Part shown: piece by piece, positions 25,168 to 33,624 of the stretch
Layout of the letters: each line of letters opens with the position of its first letter
How positions within the stretch are numbered: the stretch's first letter is position 1
Source of the DNA: Streptomyces sp. V3I8
Lineage (GTDB): Bacteria; Actinomycetota; Actinomycetes; Streptomycetales; Streptomycetaceae
Assembly: GCF_030817535.1 (NCBI RefSeq)
Contig: NZ_JAUSZL010000002.1
Location: forward strand, 744,001 to 808,000
DNA: 64,000 nucleotides
Reading direction: 5' to 3'
The notes under the pieces: model-generated
What the model was told of the DNA's origin: nothing
Seen by the model: only the letters and a program-made list of their open reading frames with translations
Database searches by the model: none
Made by a program: the position numbers and the translations under genes

Positions 25168-25614
25168 ATGATAAGTACGCTGACCACTCTGCACACGCTC
25201 GACGAGGTCGCCGAAAGGGTCCGTCGGCAGAACCACCTGTACGTCCGCTGGTCGCTCGGACCGGAGACGGACCTGCGCGACACCTCCAGCCGGGACGAAC
25301 TCACAGGGGTCACCCTTCCCGGGCTGTCCGCCAATTCGCTGGACGTCGAGTCCTGGTGGCGCGACCGGCCGGTGCGCATCTGGGTCGCCCGCCGCCTGTA
25401 CGACTACTGTCACCTGCCCCGTCACCGGGGGAGTGGCGTGCGGCCGTGGCTGCTGCGGGGCCGGGAGAACGGGCGCGGTCCCGACAACGAGCCGTTGGTG
25501 ACCCACGTCGAGCCGCTGGCCTGGGTCGCCGACGAGGTCATCCAAGAGGTGACCGGCGTGATCGAGGAGCAGCCGGGGCCATGGGGTCCCGTCGAACGCA
25601 ACGAGCAGCCTTGA
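25168..25614 (+). CDS. DUF6098 family protein
   Basis: Protein of 148 residues: LDEVAERVRRQNHLYVRWSLGPETDL, GVTLPGLSANSLDVESWW, VARRLYDYCHL and the PLVTHVEPLAWVADEVIQEV ending fit the actinobacterial family annotated DUF6098. It has no signal peptide. Function unknown. ATG 25168 is the family-like start; a Shine-Dalgarno is weak (GCGAGAAATGC). Confidence 0.75.
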   Translation: MISTLTTLHTLDEVAERVRRQNHLYVRWSLGPETDLRDTSSRDELTGVTLPGLSANSLDVESWWRDRPVRIWVARRLYDYCHLPRHRGSGVRPWLLRGRENGRGPDNEPLVTHVEPLAWVADEVIQEVTGVIEEQPGPWGPVERNEQP

Positions 25615-25659
25615 CGACCGGGCACGAAGTCACCGGGGCACCGGGGGGTTGAGAACCGG

Positions 25660-25682
25660 GCGGGCCGGACGGCCCGGCCCGC
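25660..25682. terminator. hairpin between convergent genes
   Basis: GCGGGCCGG and CCGGCCCGC, 9-bp perfect stem and 5-base loop, 46 bases after the DUF6098 stop. The remaining ~200 bases to the YbdK-like gene show nothing further. Confidence 0.7.
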
Positions 25683-25885
25683 TGAGGACGACCGCCGACA
25701 GGGCCGGTGTGCGGGGGCCGGCGTCAGCGGCCGCTGCGCCGGACACCGTCGGTCCAGCGGGGATGCGGTGATCACCGGCGCGCAGACTGCGGCCGGCATG
25801 CGGTGCCCGCGCCTTCCTGCGGCGGCCCCCGGGATCCGGACCCTCCGTCTCCCCTCCCCGCTCCCCGCGATCCACCGTGGTCGGG

Positions 25886-26980
25886 TCACGGCGTGCCGCA
25901 CTCGCTGATGATCAGGCTGACGGCCGCCCCCGGGCCGCCCTCGGCCAGGGCGGCCCGCTGCCGGTCCGCCCCGGTGCCGTCCTGCAGCAGCCGGTGGACG
26001 AGACCCGTGACCTGCCGGCTGTCGCCGGACGCCTCCAGTGAGGAAGCGACGTGCTGCAGGAGCCGGCACAGCACGTCGCCGGCGCGGTGTCGACCGCCGT
26101 CCGGGTCGATCAGGGTGTTGCTCAGACCATGGCGGGCCGCGTGCCACATGGCGGCCTGCAGCAGTTCCGGCGCGCAGTCCGGTACAGGAGTCCCGGCGGC
26201 CGCCTCGCCCAGAGCGGTCTCCACGAGTGCCCGGACCAGCCCGGCGAACATGACCGCCTCGTCCACGCGCAGCTGCACGTCCAAGCACCGCACCTCGATG
26301 GTGGGGTACCGCTCCGAGAGGCGGGCCTGCCAGTACAGCTGACCGGTGTCCGAGATCAGACCGCTCTCCAGCAGCCGCTGGACACGCCGGTCGTAGTCGG
26401 CCTCGTCCTGGAAGTGCGGAGGTACGCCGCTGACCGGCCAGCGGCTGAAGATCACGGTGCGCCAGCTGGCGAAGCCGGTGTCGTGGCCGTCCCACAGCGG
26501 GGAGTTCGCCGACATCGCCGTCAGCGTCGGCAGCCACACCCGGATCCGGTTCAGAACCTGCACGCCCGCCTCCCGGCCGGGCACGGCGACATGGACGTGC
26601 ATGCCGTTGATCAGCTGCTCCGCCACCAGCTGGGGCGCCTGCGCCGCCACGGCCCGGTAACGGGCCTGGTCGGTGACGGCCACGGGACGGCCGTGGCGCT
26701 GCGGCGCCGTGGCGCAGGCCGCGATCCGGCAGCCGTGCGCCTCGGCGGCCGTCCCGACAGCATGCCGCAGACGCAGCAGATGTCCCGCGACCTCCTCCAG
26801 GGTGTCGCACACCGGGGTGGCCACCTCGACCTGCGCCTGCAGCAACTCGCTCTGGACCTCCTGATCGGCCACGAGACAGGCGCCCTCCGTTGCCATCCGC
26901 ACCTTCTCCACCTGCGGCACGGGAAGACCCGTCACGGGGTCGATCAGCAGATATTCCTCTTCCACACCGATCGTCGTCAT
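25886..26980 (-). CDS. YbdK-type carboxylate-amine ligase (glutamate-cysteine ligase family 2)
   Basis: Protein of 364 residues beginning [14 protein letters not shown], the signature start of the YbdK/GCS2 family. [27 protein letters not shown] (substrate/ATP loop) and [15 protein letters not shown] are further family motifs. Such enzymes join glutamate or a related carboxylate to an amine with ATP; E. coli YbdK has weak glutamate-cysteine ligase activity. ATG 26980 matches the family start. Divergent from the PP2C phosphatase gene. Confidence 0.88.
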   Translation of the reverse strand: MTTIGVEEEYLLIDPVTGLPVPQVEKVRMATEGACLVADQEVQSELLQAQVEVATPVCDTLEEVAGHLLRLRHAVGTAAEAHGCRIAACATAPQRHGRPVAVTDQARYRAVAAQAPQLVAEQLINGMHVHVAVPGREAGVQVLNRIRVWLPTLTAMSANSPLWDGHDTGFASWRTVIFSRWPVSGVPPHFQDEADYDRRVQRLLESGLISDTGQLYWQARLSERYPTIEVRCLDVQLRVDEAVMFAGLVRALVETALGEAAAGTPVPDCAPELLQAAMWHAARHGLSNTLIDPDGGRHRAGDVLCRLLQHVASSLEASGDSRQVTGLVHRLLQDGTGADRQRAALAEGGPGAAVSLIISECGTP

Positions 26981-27193
26981 CAGAGGCCCTCTGCTCCGTT
27001 CGCTGCCGTGCTGCACCGTGCGCCCGGCCGACACCCGAGGCGGCGATCCTCCTGGGGAAGGCGCCGTCGTCGGGGTGACCCGAGTGCCGCGGCCGCTTCA
27101 CCACAAACCCGACACGGATGAGCAGGGAGGTGGTCGTGTGGTGAACCGCGCGGCACCACGTCGTGCCCGGTGAGCACGCCCGGCCGGTGTCAT

Positions 27194-27222
27194 GGTCCGC
27201 ACCGCCCGGGGCGGTGCGGACC
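27194..27222. promoter_or_regulatory. 29-bp perfect palindrome in a divergent region
   Basis: GGTCCGCACCGCCC (27194-27207) is exactly complementary to 27209-27222 around a single G. It lies in the 462-base gap between divergently transcribed genes, where a terminator is not expected for either neighbour. It is either a strong dimeric operator or the terminator of a lost gene. Nothing else is supported in the gap. Confidence 0.6.
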
Positions 27223-27442
27223 GCGGACGGATCTCGGAAAAGACCGCGCGGCCCGTGCGCCGGCCGGTGTCCGCCGGGCCGGGCACCGCATCACGAGATC
27301 CGGCACCGGAGGGTTTCGGCCCACTGGACCGGCCGTTCAGGGGTAGCCGGTAGGCGACCCGCCACGGACAGGGCGAAGCTGTGTGCGGGGCCGTGTGCCC
27401 GAAGGGGCTGCGGCGGCCCCGGACCAGGAGGAGGTTCACCCC

Positions 27443-28663
27443 GTGACCGCGTACGTGAAGGCGGCAGGCGCGCTCGCCGACCTCATGCTGGTCAGCCATG
27501 TCGCGGCGCTGGAGGACCTGCCAGGAATGGTGGCCGCGCACATGGAGGCGGTGGGCCTGCACGAGGTGGCCTTCTTCCTGGTGGACCTGCAGGGGAAGAC
27601 CCTGCGCGAGGTCACCGGACAGGGACCCGACGCCGGAGAGGGCGGTCTGCGGTTCACGGTGGACGGCACCGTGGCCGGTCTGGCCTTCCAGCGGGTGGAC
27701 CTGGTCACGGAACCGGACCGGACGGGCAGGCGCGACCTGCGCCGGTGGTGGGTGCCGGTCACCGACGGTGTCGAGCGGCTCGGTGTGCTGCGGGCGGACA
27801 CCGCGGACGACGACGAGGCGGTCCGCGACGCGCTGCGGGCCCTGGCGTCGATGGTGGCGCTGCTGCTGCTGAGCAAGCGGTCCCACAGCGATTCCTACGC
27901 CCGCCTGATCCGCACGGCGCCGATGAGCGTGGCCGCGGAGATGCAGTGGCACCTCACTCCGCCCTCGGCCTTCGCCGGTCGCACCTCCACCGTCGGCGCC
28001 GCGTCGGAGCCGGCGTACGAGGTCGGCGGGGACGCCTTCGACTACGCCGTCTCCGGCGACACCCTGCACCTGTCCGTGTTCGACGCCATGGGACACGATG
28101 CGACCGCCGGGCTGACCGCCAACATGGCGGTCGCCACCTGCCGCAACGCCCGCCGCCAGGGCGCCGGCCTGGTGGAGACCAGCCAAGCCGTGGAGAAAGC
28201 CCTCATCGAGCAGTTCGGCACCAGCCGCTACGTCACCGGCATCCTGGCCGACCTGGACCTGGCCACCGGCCGGCTGGAGTGGATCAATCGTGGCCACCAC
28301 CTGCCGGTCCTCATCCGCGACGGCCGGTGGTCCAGCGAGCTGCAGTGCCCTCCGGCCGGTCCCATGGGGGTCGCCCTGGGCCTGCCGGTGACTGTCTGCC
28401 ACGAACAGCTCCAGCCCGGTGACCGGCTGCTGCTGTACACCGCCGGGGTCGTCGAGGCCCGCAACAGCGAGGGTGAGCTGTTCGGCCTGGACCGCTTCGT
28501 CGACTTCGTCGTGCGCCATCACGCCGACCGCCTCACCGTCCAGGAGACACTGCGCCGCCTCACGCACGCGGTCCTGGACCACCACGACGGACGACTCGAC
28601 GACGACGCCACCGTCCTGCTGGCCGAATGGCGCGCCACCGACCAGGACGCCCTGACGCCCTGA
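27443..28663 (+). CDS. PP2C-type SpoIIE phosphatase with GAF-like sensor
   Basis: Protein of 406 residues. A GAF-like N-terminal domain (about 25-150; MEAVGLHEVAFFLVDLQGKTLREV) precedes an SpoIIE/PP2C Ser/Thr phosphatase domain (about 165-400) with EVGGDAFDYA, DAMGHDATAG, NRGHHLPVLI, LLLYTAGVVEARN and LDDDATVLLAEW. In family members these carry the metal-binding Asp residues and act on anti-sigma-factor antagonists. GTG 27443 follows GGAGGAGG. A target anti-sigma antagonist is not encoded next to it. Confidence 0.9.
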   Translation: MTAYVKAAGALADLMLVSHVAALEDLPGMVAAHMEAVGLHEVAFFLVDLQGKTLREVTGQGPDAGEGGLRFTVDGTVAGLAFQRVDLVTEPDRTGRRDLRRWWVPVTDGVERLGVLRADTADDDEAVRDALRALASMVALLLLSKRSHSDSYARLIRTAPMSVAAEMQWHLTPPSAFAGRTSTVGAASEPAYEVGGDAFDYAVSGDTLHLSVFDAMGHDATAGLTANMAVATCRNARRQGAGLVETSQAVEKALIEQFGTSRYVTGILADLDLATGRLEWINRGHHLPVLIRDGRWSSELQCPPAGPMGVALGLPVTVCHEQLQPGDRLLLYTAGVVEARNSEGELFGLDRFVDFVVRHHADRLTVQETLRRLTHAVLDHHDGRLDDDATVLLAEWRATDQDALTP

Positions 28664-28828
28664 CGCGGTGCCGCGGCCGCCGTGCCGGGGAGCGCGGACT
28701 CCTGCGGATGGGGCCGTGGGGTCCGGGTACTCGTGGAGCCCCGCGCACAGGTCTTCCGGAGGGCCGCACGCGCACATCGGCGGGGTGACGCCGTCACCGC
28801 GCCCCGACGAACGTGAGGAGAGGCACCG

Positions 28829-29323
28829 ATGAGCGAGCAGACGCCTTCCGCGGAAGAGCCGGACGGGTACGGCCGGGCGCGGAGCGACGAGGAACCGGGA
28901 GCCCATTCCGGTGGGGAGAGCCAGGCACGGGAGCGGGTCCTGCCGGGCACGGCGAGTGCGGCCGAGGGCTACCCGCCGCAGAACGGAACGGGAACGGCGC
29001 AGGGCGATGCTCTCGCCGGTGTCGAGAAATCCGCGCCGGCCGCGCAGGCCGCGCAGGGCGGCGAAGGGCCCGGGCCGGTCACGCGGGAGCATGCGCGGGA
29101 GCTGCTCGAAGAGCGTGACGACGGGCCGACCCTCGTCGTGCTGGAGGGGCGGGCCCAGGTGGTGCCCGCCGACGACCTCCGGTCCGACCGTTACGCCGGT
29201 GCCCTCGAAGTCGTCTCCGGCGAGGACCTCATCCGCCAGGTGGCGCCGGGTGCCCGGTCGGAACGGGAACTCGACGCCCTGGCCGACACCTTGAACACCA
29301 TGGTGTCGAAGCTGGGGGCGTAA
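28829..29323 (+). CDS. hypothetical hydrophilic protein
   Basis: Protein of 164 residues. The first ~90 residues are Ser/Glu/Gly/Ala-rich and likely disordered; the C-terminal ~75 residues (REHARELLEERDDGPTLVVLEGRAQVVPADDL and SERELDALADTLNTMVSKLGA) look folded. A good GTGAGGAGAGG Shine-Dalgarno precedes ATG 28829. No family recognised. Confidence 0.65.
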   Translation: MSEQTPSAEEPDGYGRARSDEEPGAHSGGESQARERVLPGTASAAEGYPPQNGTGTAQGDALAGVEKSAPAAQAAQGGEGPGPVTREHARELLEERDDGPTLVVLEGRAQVVPADDLRSDRYAGALEVVSGEDLIRQVAPGARSERELDALADTLNTMVSKLGA

Positions 29324-29489
29324 GGGACCCGGCGTCCCGACCTGTCCGCTGCCCCGCCAGGACGTCCGGTACGGTCCGCCGGCCCGGTGCCGGGTGTTCC
29401 CCACGCCGGGCCGCAGGCGCGGCGCATGCAACCGGCGGGCCGGTCACTCGGGCGGACACAAAAGGGAACCGAAGAGCGAGGAGCGTCCC

Positions 29490-29606
29490 ATGAGCGGACA
29501 GACCTGGCGCCGGGCCCTGGTGACCGGCGGCGCCGGATTCGTGGAATCCCATCCGTGCGGCCGGCTGCTCGGGCGCAGGGCCGCCCGGTCGTGCGGCTGG
29601 ACGCGG
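29490..29606 (+). pseudogene. NAD-dependent sugar epimerase fragment (5' end)
   Basis: ATG 29490 with GAGGAGCG upstream reads MSGQTWRRALVTGGAGFVES-HPCGRLLGRRAAR, the Rossmann start of a nucleotide-sugar epimerase (VTGGAGFVGSHLC). It loses frame after about 35 codons and runs into kinase-like sequence. The Gly to Glu change in GFVES also breaks the motif. Confidence 0.6.
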
Positions 29607-29940
29607 TGACGGCCGCATCCGCGCGGCCACCGACGAGACCCGCGAGGCGGTCCGCTCGGCCCCGGCCGTCCTGGTCTTTGACTACGGCCGGGGCGCTGCC
29701 GACGTCCTGCGCGACGTACCGGCCGAACGCCCGCCGGTGGGCTGGGACCTGCACCCGCACGGCGGACCACCGGCGCCGGGGACACGGCTGGTGACCCCCG
29801 CCCGGTCGGAGGCACACGCTTTCGCGGTGGCCGCCGAGGATCGCACCGCCGAGGAGCCGGACAGCGATCTGCGCGTGGCCGCCCGCGAGGCGGCCACGCT
29901 CTACGGCACCGGCGGGTCGCCTCCGTCGCGGTACGCCCCG
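29607..29940 (+). pseudogene. PfkB-type sugar kinase fragment (RfaE1-like)
   Basis: In frame from about 29647 the sequence reads VRSAPAVLVFDYGRGAADVL, then RPPVGWDLHPHGGPPAPGTRLV and TPARSEAHAFA. This matches the middle of the heptose-7-phosphate kinase-like PfkB proteins. Neither end is present. Together with the epimerase piece it is the collapsed remnant of a heptose-type sugar operon. Frames across 29324-29489 show nothing. Confidence 0.6.
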
Positions 29941-30019
29941 CGTGCCTGCCGTACCGTTTGCGAACTGTGTCTGCGCAGGGGGTGCGGCGGGCCGGACCGG
30001 GGATGAGGACAGGGCTGGA

Positions 30020-30481
30020 GTGGTCGAGGACGGGCAGGAGGGCTGGGATGGGCAAGCGGCCTGCCGCAACGCTGGCCCTGACGAACTCTTCGCCGAAGAT
30101 GCGGCCCAGAACAGGATCAAGGCCCTCTGCACCGGCTGCCCGGTGCGTACCGAATGCCTTGCCCACGCCCTCGATCACCGCCTCGAGCATGGCATGTGGG
30201 GAGGCTCGACCGAGCGGGAGAGGCGAGAACTCCTGTGGCGCCGGCCGACGGTAACCTCCCGGCGGCGCCTGCTGGAGACCGCGCACGGCCAGCACGGCCT
30301 GCAAACTACTGGTCATCAGGAGCCGCACGATCGGTGGTCCCGGGCAGCAGCACACGACAGCGAGGAGCCAGCCGCTCGCAGATCATGGAAGAACCGAACA
30401 GTTGCTGCTCGCCTGACAGGCGCCGGGCCGGATTTCGAAACGGTGGAACGTCATCGAACCTCACGAAAAGGCGTCAACTGA
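30020..30481 (+). CDS. WhiB-like (Wbl) [4Fe-4S] regulator
   Basis: Protein of 153 residues with the four cluster cysteines C15, C37, C40 and C46 (AACRNAGPDELF ... LCTGCPVRTEC) and the Wbl turn GMWGGSTERERREL. Wbl proteins bind a [4Fe-4S] cluster and partner the primary sigma factor. The C-terminal ~75 residues are basic and less conserved. GTG 30020 is the best start by family comparison, but its Shine-Dalgarno is poor; an upstream ATG at 29942 would add 26 residues. Confidence 0.85.
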   Translation: MVEDGQEGWDGQAACRNAGPDELFAEDAAQNRIKALCTGCPVRTECLAHALDHRLEHGMWGGSTERERRELLWRRPTVTSRRRLLETAHGQHGLQTTGHQEPHDRWSRAAAHDSEEPAARRSWKNRTVAARLTGAGPDFETVERHRTSRKGVN

Positions 30482-30545
30482 GTATTGTGCATTTCCGGCC
30501 GATACGCTCATCCTCATTCGTTACAGCTGAGGGGGGGGAGTTGGC

Positions 30546-30716
30546 ATGGCGCGTGCGCGTCGTGGTCTGCTGGTCGGGGCGGCCGTCGTGGTGGCGAGCC
30601 TGCTCGCTACCAACCCCTCCTCGTTGGTCGCGGCCGGTGCCCAGACGGAGGTCAAGGGACGCGCCGCCCAAGGCGCGCCGAAGGGGTCGAAGGTCACGCC
30701 TGAACCCGCGACGTAG
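30546..30716 (+). CDS. small exported protein with in-frame amber stop
   Basis: Peptide of 56 residues: ATG 30546 has a very strong GGGGGGGAG Shine-Dalgarno, followed by an N-terminal signal sequence (ARARRGLLVGAAVVVASLLA) and a short mature part ending in TAG at 30714. The frame continues after the TAG for 41 more codons, a Gly-rich linker then ...GNTRHITYGFAHMSNA and TGA at 30841. That tail recalls a glycosyl-hydrolase-18 start after a linker (LTHINYAFA). It may be a broken secreted enzyme whose 5' end remains. Confidence 0.45.
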   Translation: MARARRGLLVGAAVVVASLLATNPSSLVAAGAQTEVKGRAAQGAPKGSKVTPEPAT

Positions 30717-30952
30717 GCGCCGGACGGCGGGGGCGGCGGGGGCGGCGGGGTCGCCGGCGTCCTTGCGGGGCGGTACCGCGAGGGCCGGCAGGGCAACACC
30801 CGCCATATCACGTATGGGTTCGCGCACATGAGCAATGCCTGAGTGCTGCGTCCGCGCTCCCGTCACGACCGCCCGCAGCCGCGCTCCCCCGCTGCCTCGG
30901 CCCGGAGGCCGGGATGAGCGTGCCCGCTCGTACCGCGGCTGGATTTCGACGC

Positions 30953-30982
30953 TTGACCTTTCAACTTCCGCGCCTCTAGCGT
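30953..30982 (+). promoter_or_regulatory. sigma-70 (HrdB-type) promoter
   Basis: -35 TTGACC (30953-30958) and -10 TAGCGT (30977-30982), spacing 18, about 30 bases upstream of the I36-like gene start. Confidence 0.6.
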
Positions 30983-31012
30983 GCCAGCGTCCCCTACGGA
31001 ATGGAGTGTTCC

Positions 31013-31393
31013 ATGCGCCTGAAGGTCCTTGCCCTGGCAGTCGTACCCGCAGCTCTCCTCGGCGTCATGGTCTCCGCGCCGACCGCTTCGGCCTGGTCCC
31101 CCGGCAACTGTTCGCAGGAGTCGTTCTGCACCTGGGCCGACTACTGGTACGAGGACACCGACCAGACGCCGTCGCTGGAGACCGGGACCGAGTGGTCGGG
31201 CAGTGCCGCCGCGAGCATCTTCTACAACAACACCTCCCGCGCCGTCACGATGACGTACGTGCGCATCGCGGACGGGCAGGGTGCGCAGGAGTTCACGTCC
31301 TGCGCCGCCGCTCACTCGGGCAGTTACTTCACCTCGCCCATGTACGTCACGGACGTGTCCTGGCGCGAGGACGACGGCTCCCCCTGCTGGTGA
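31013..31393 (+). CDS. secreted peptidase-inhibitor I36-like protein
   Basis: Protein of 126 residues with a signal peptide (MRLKVLALAVVPAALLGVMV, cleavage after TASA). The mature part has paired Cys and the CxxxxFCTW / ...SAAASIFYNNTSRAVTMTYVR pattern typical of the small secreted proteins annotated peptidase inhibitor I36. ATG 31013 follows GGAG with 6-base spacing. Inhibitory activity is inferred only from family. Confidence 0.7.
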   Translation: MRLKVLALAVVPAALLGVMVSAPTASAWSPGNCSQESFCTWADYWYEDTDQTPSLETGTEWSGSAAASIFYNNTSRAVTMTYVRIADGQGAQEFTSCAAAHSGSYFTSPMYVTDVSWREDDGSPCW

Positions 31394-31437
31394 CCCTCCG
31401 AGGTCGGCCCGCCGGCCCGGGCGCTCCTTCGGCGGCC

Positions 31438-32010
31438 TCAGGCGGCGAAGCCGATGGTGGTCACGTACTCGTACTGGCCCCACTGCGAGCCGAGGTCGAC
31501 GACCTGGTCCACCCACGCCTCGTCCAGCTCCCGCTCGTCACCGGCCGCCCACGCGGCGACGATCCGGTCCCACCGGCGGACGTTCATCGTGCGGAACTCC
31601 ACCGCGCGCTGACGCGGCCGGTCGACCCGGGACTGGTTGACCGGGTGGACTTCCACGCGGGTGCCGCGGCCCTCGCGGTTGAGGCGGGCGGTGAGGTAGC
31701 GGGCGACGTTCTCGCGCCGCACGATGCGGTACGCCTGCTCGACGCGTGCGAGGTTCTTCCTTGATGGCGTGCGGGTACCGGCCTGCCAGGCGCGCAGCGT
31801 GCGGTCGGTGACGCTCAGGCCGGCCGCGCGTGCGGCATCGAGGGCGTGGGCGGTGCGGGTGAGGTAGTGCAGGCGCGCCTGCAGGCCGCGGCGGACGGTG
31901 ACGGGGGTGGCGATGTAGCCGGCGAGCGCATCCAGCTGCCGGGCGACGGCTTCGTGGCCTTTGATGCCGTGGGCGCCGTACTTGCCGAACTCGATGTTCC
32001 GCTCAGGCAT
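31438..32010 (-). CDS. Tpg-like HTH protein, copy B (paired with tap-like gene)
   Basis: Protein of 190 residues, last gene of a three-gene operon: XRE-like protein, Tap-like protein, then this one, 27 bases after the tap-like stop. Gene order matches the tap-tpg operon of Streptomyces, where Tap recruits and primes the terminal protein Tpg at replicating linear-DNA ends. HTH region (about 57-85): AGLSVTDRTLRAWQAGTRTPSRKNL. The C-terminal half (VHPVNQSRVDRPR, NVRRWDRIVAAWAAGD, GSQWGQYEYVTT) is invariant between copies. Direct similarity to archetypal Tpg is limited to the HTH style and size, so this may be a non-archetypal terminal protein or an unrelated DNA-binding partner. Confidence 0.6.
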   Translation of the reverse strand: MPERNIEFGKYGAHGIKGHEAVARQLDALAGYIATPVTVRRGLQARLHYLTRTAHALDAARAAGLSVTDRTLRAWQAGTRTPSRKNLARVEQAYRIVRRENVARYLTARLNREGRGTRVEVHPVNQSRVDRPRQRAVEFRTMNVRRWDRIVAAWAAGDERELDEAWVDQVVDLGSQWGQYEYVTTIGFAA

Positions 32011-32200
32011 GATCTCTTCCGGATTCTCGGTTGTGGATCACTGTACGGGTTCGTGAGCGTCGATCTTCCGCCCCGGCGGGGAATATGACGTCGGGGCGGA
32101 GGAACGGCGGCGCGAGGCGCTCCCAGGGGGCTCTGCGCCGGTGTCAGGGTCGGTGCCGACGGTGTAGGTGTCTTTGACCTTCACCTCGGCCACGCCGCGG
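31438..32200 (-). repeat. copy B of the ~0.75-kb direct repeat
   Basis: Counterpart of 22670-23417 in the same orientation. It covers the complete tpg-like gene and the 3' end of the intact tap-like gene up to CACGCCGCGG at 32200. Confidence 0.9.
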
Positions 32201-33624
32201 CCCTCGGGGAACACCGCCCGCCAGTCGCCGGCCACATGCAGTTCGTCGGTGCCCATCGCGCGCACGACCGTAAGGCCCTCGCCATAGGCGCGGTGGGCCT
32301 TCCACCACAGGTTGGCGAAGGCCTGGGAGCGGATGAGGTGCATCCAGTCGGTGCGGTACAGCTCACGGTTGTAGTTCGACTCCCCCAGCGTGGAGACGAA
32401 CTTGGAATACATCGCCTTCACATACTCCAGCATCACATCGTCGCCGTCGGCGATCGCCCGGTCCCGGGCGTCCTTGAGAGCGATACGGAACTTCTCCAGC
32501 AGCCCCTCGGTCGCCCCGGACGTCCACGACTCGTGAATGTGCGGCGGGTCGCACAGCCCGTACTTCGGGCCCGACACGCGCAGCAGCAGACGCAGCGTCG
32601 CCTCCGTGACCCACAACGGGCCCGGCTCCTCGCGATGGCCGATCGGGTTCGGCAGACAGGCGTCGTGCTCCCAGACAGGCGGGGTGATCAGGTGCAGGCC
32701 AGCACGGCGGCGGTCGTGGGGGGCGCCGGTGGTGTGTTCGAGCTGCCCGATCGGCAGGTGGGTCTTGAGGGCGGACAGGTAGGCGCCGTTGATGTCCAGC
32801 GCGGTCACCTCATGCCGACCGGCGGGGAGTTCCGGGCGGCTCCACCTGGGGCGGGCCTCCCAGATCTGGTCGGCGCCGCGCGCGCTCTGCTTGCGCAGGA
32901 TGTCAGGGAGCCACGGATGCGCGACGACGTCGTAGCGGCCGCCCTTGCGGGTGTGGTCCAACAGCGCCATCGCGTCCGGGATCGCCCGCTTCACGAGCGC
33001 GGCGGTCGCGGCTTCGACGTCACCGGAGTGTTCGGCGAGCGCGGCCGCGACGGCAGCGCCGATGAGGTCCGGGGTGTCGGAAGCCGCCTGCACACGCCGG
33101 CCGACCGGCACGACCTTCACGCCGCTCTCCGCCCGGCCCGGTTCCCTGACGGGCGCCGGCGCGGTCACACCGCACTCGGCCGGATCCAGGTGCTGGGCGA
33201 ACCCTTCGACCTGGTGCCGGGCCGGCTGCCCGCACAGCACACACGGCTGAGGGACGGCCAGGACGTTCACGTCGTCGTGCGGTTCGGCCGTCTGCTCGGC
33301 CTCCACCGACTCGTCGTCATCGGGCTCGCCGTCGCCAGGATCGTCGACGGCAGCCCCGGTGGCAGCGGCCCCGGTGGCGGGGTCCAGCTTGGTGCGGGCA
33401 CCCTCGAGGAAGTACGCGTACTTCTCCCGCACCTCACCACCCGGGTCCCGGCCCGACTCCCAGCCCCCGACCGTCGACGGGCTCACTCCCAAGGCGTGCG
33501 CGAGCTGGGGGCGCGACAGGTGCAGGCCCTCACGCAGCCGGCGCCGCTCCTCGGCGGGCGGCAGCGGGGTCCGCTCCGACGACGCGGCGGCGAGCAGGGC
33601 GTCGATCGCGTCGAGGTCCGCCAT
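32038..33624 (-). CDS. Tap-like (telomere-associated protein-like) HTH/polymerase-like protein
   Basis: Protein of 528 residues. N-terminal XRE-type HTH at about 28-60 (RPQLAHALGVSPSTVGGWESG) closely matches the Tap start. An acidic linker (93-118) leads to a Cys/His cluster (C128, C131, H137, H145, C151). The C-terminal half holds ALDINGAYLSAL (D277), YVKAMYSKFVSTLGE (K403) and VVRAMGTDELHV (D460), spaced like motifs A, B and C of a family-B polymerase palm and like the corresponding blocks I recall in Tap. The ATG overlaps the stop of the XRE gene (TGATG), implying coupling. The role at telomeres is inferred, not proven. Confidence 0.6.
   Translation of the reverse strand: MADLDAIDALLAAASSERTPLPPAEERRRLREGLHLSRPQLAHALGVSPSTVGGWESGRDPGGEVREKYAYFLEGARTKLDPATGAAATGAAVDDPGDGEPDDDESVEAEQTAEPHDDVNVLAVPQPCVLCGQPARHQVEGFAQHLDPAECGVTAPAPVREPGRAESGVKVVPVGRRVQAASDTPDLIGAAVAAALAEHSGDVEAATAALVKRAIPDAMALLDHTRKGGRYDVVAHPWLPDILRKQSARGADQIWEARPRWSRPELPAGRHEVTALDINGAYLSALKTHLPIGQLEHTTGAPHDRRRAGLHLITPPVWEHDACLPNPIGHREEPGPLWVTEATLRLLLRVSGPKYGLCDPPHIHESWTSGATEGLLEKFRIALKDARDRAIADGDDVMLEYVKAMYSKFVSTLGESNYNRELYRTDWMHLIRSQAFANLWWKAHRAYGEGLTVVRAMGTDELHVAGDWRAVFPEGRGVAEVKVKDTYTVGTDPDTGAEPPGSASRRRSSAPTSYSPPGRKIDAHEPVQ

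Noticed and set aside
27383..27442. Upstream ATG for the PP2C phosphatase at 27383
   Set aside because: No Shine-Dalgarno; GTG 27443 has GGAGGAGG with correct spacing.
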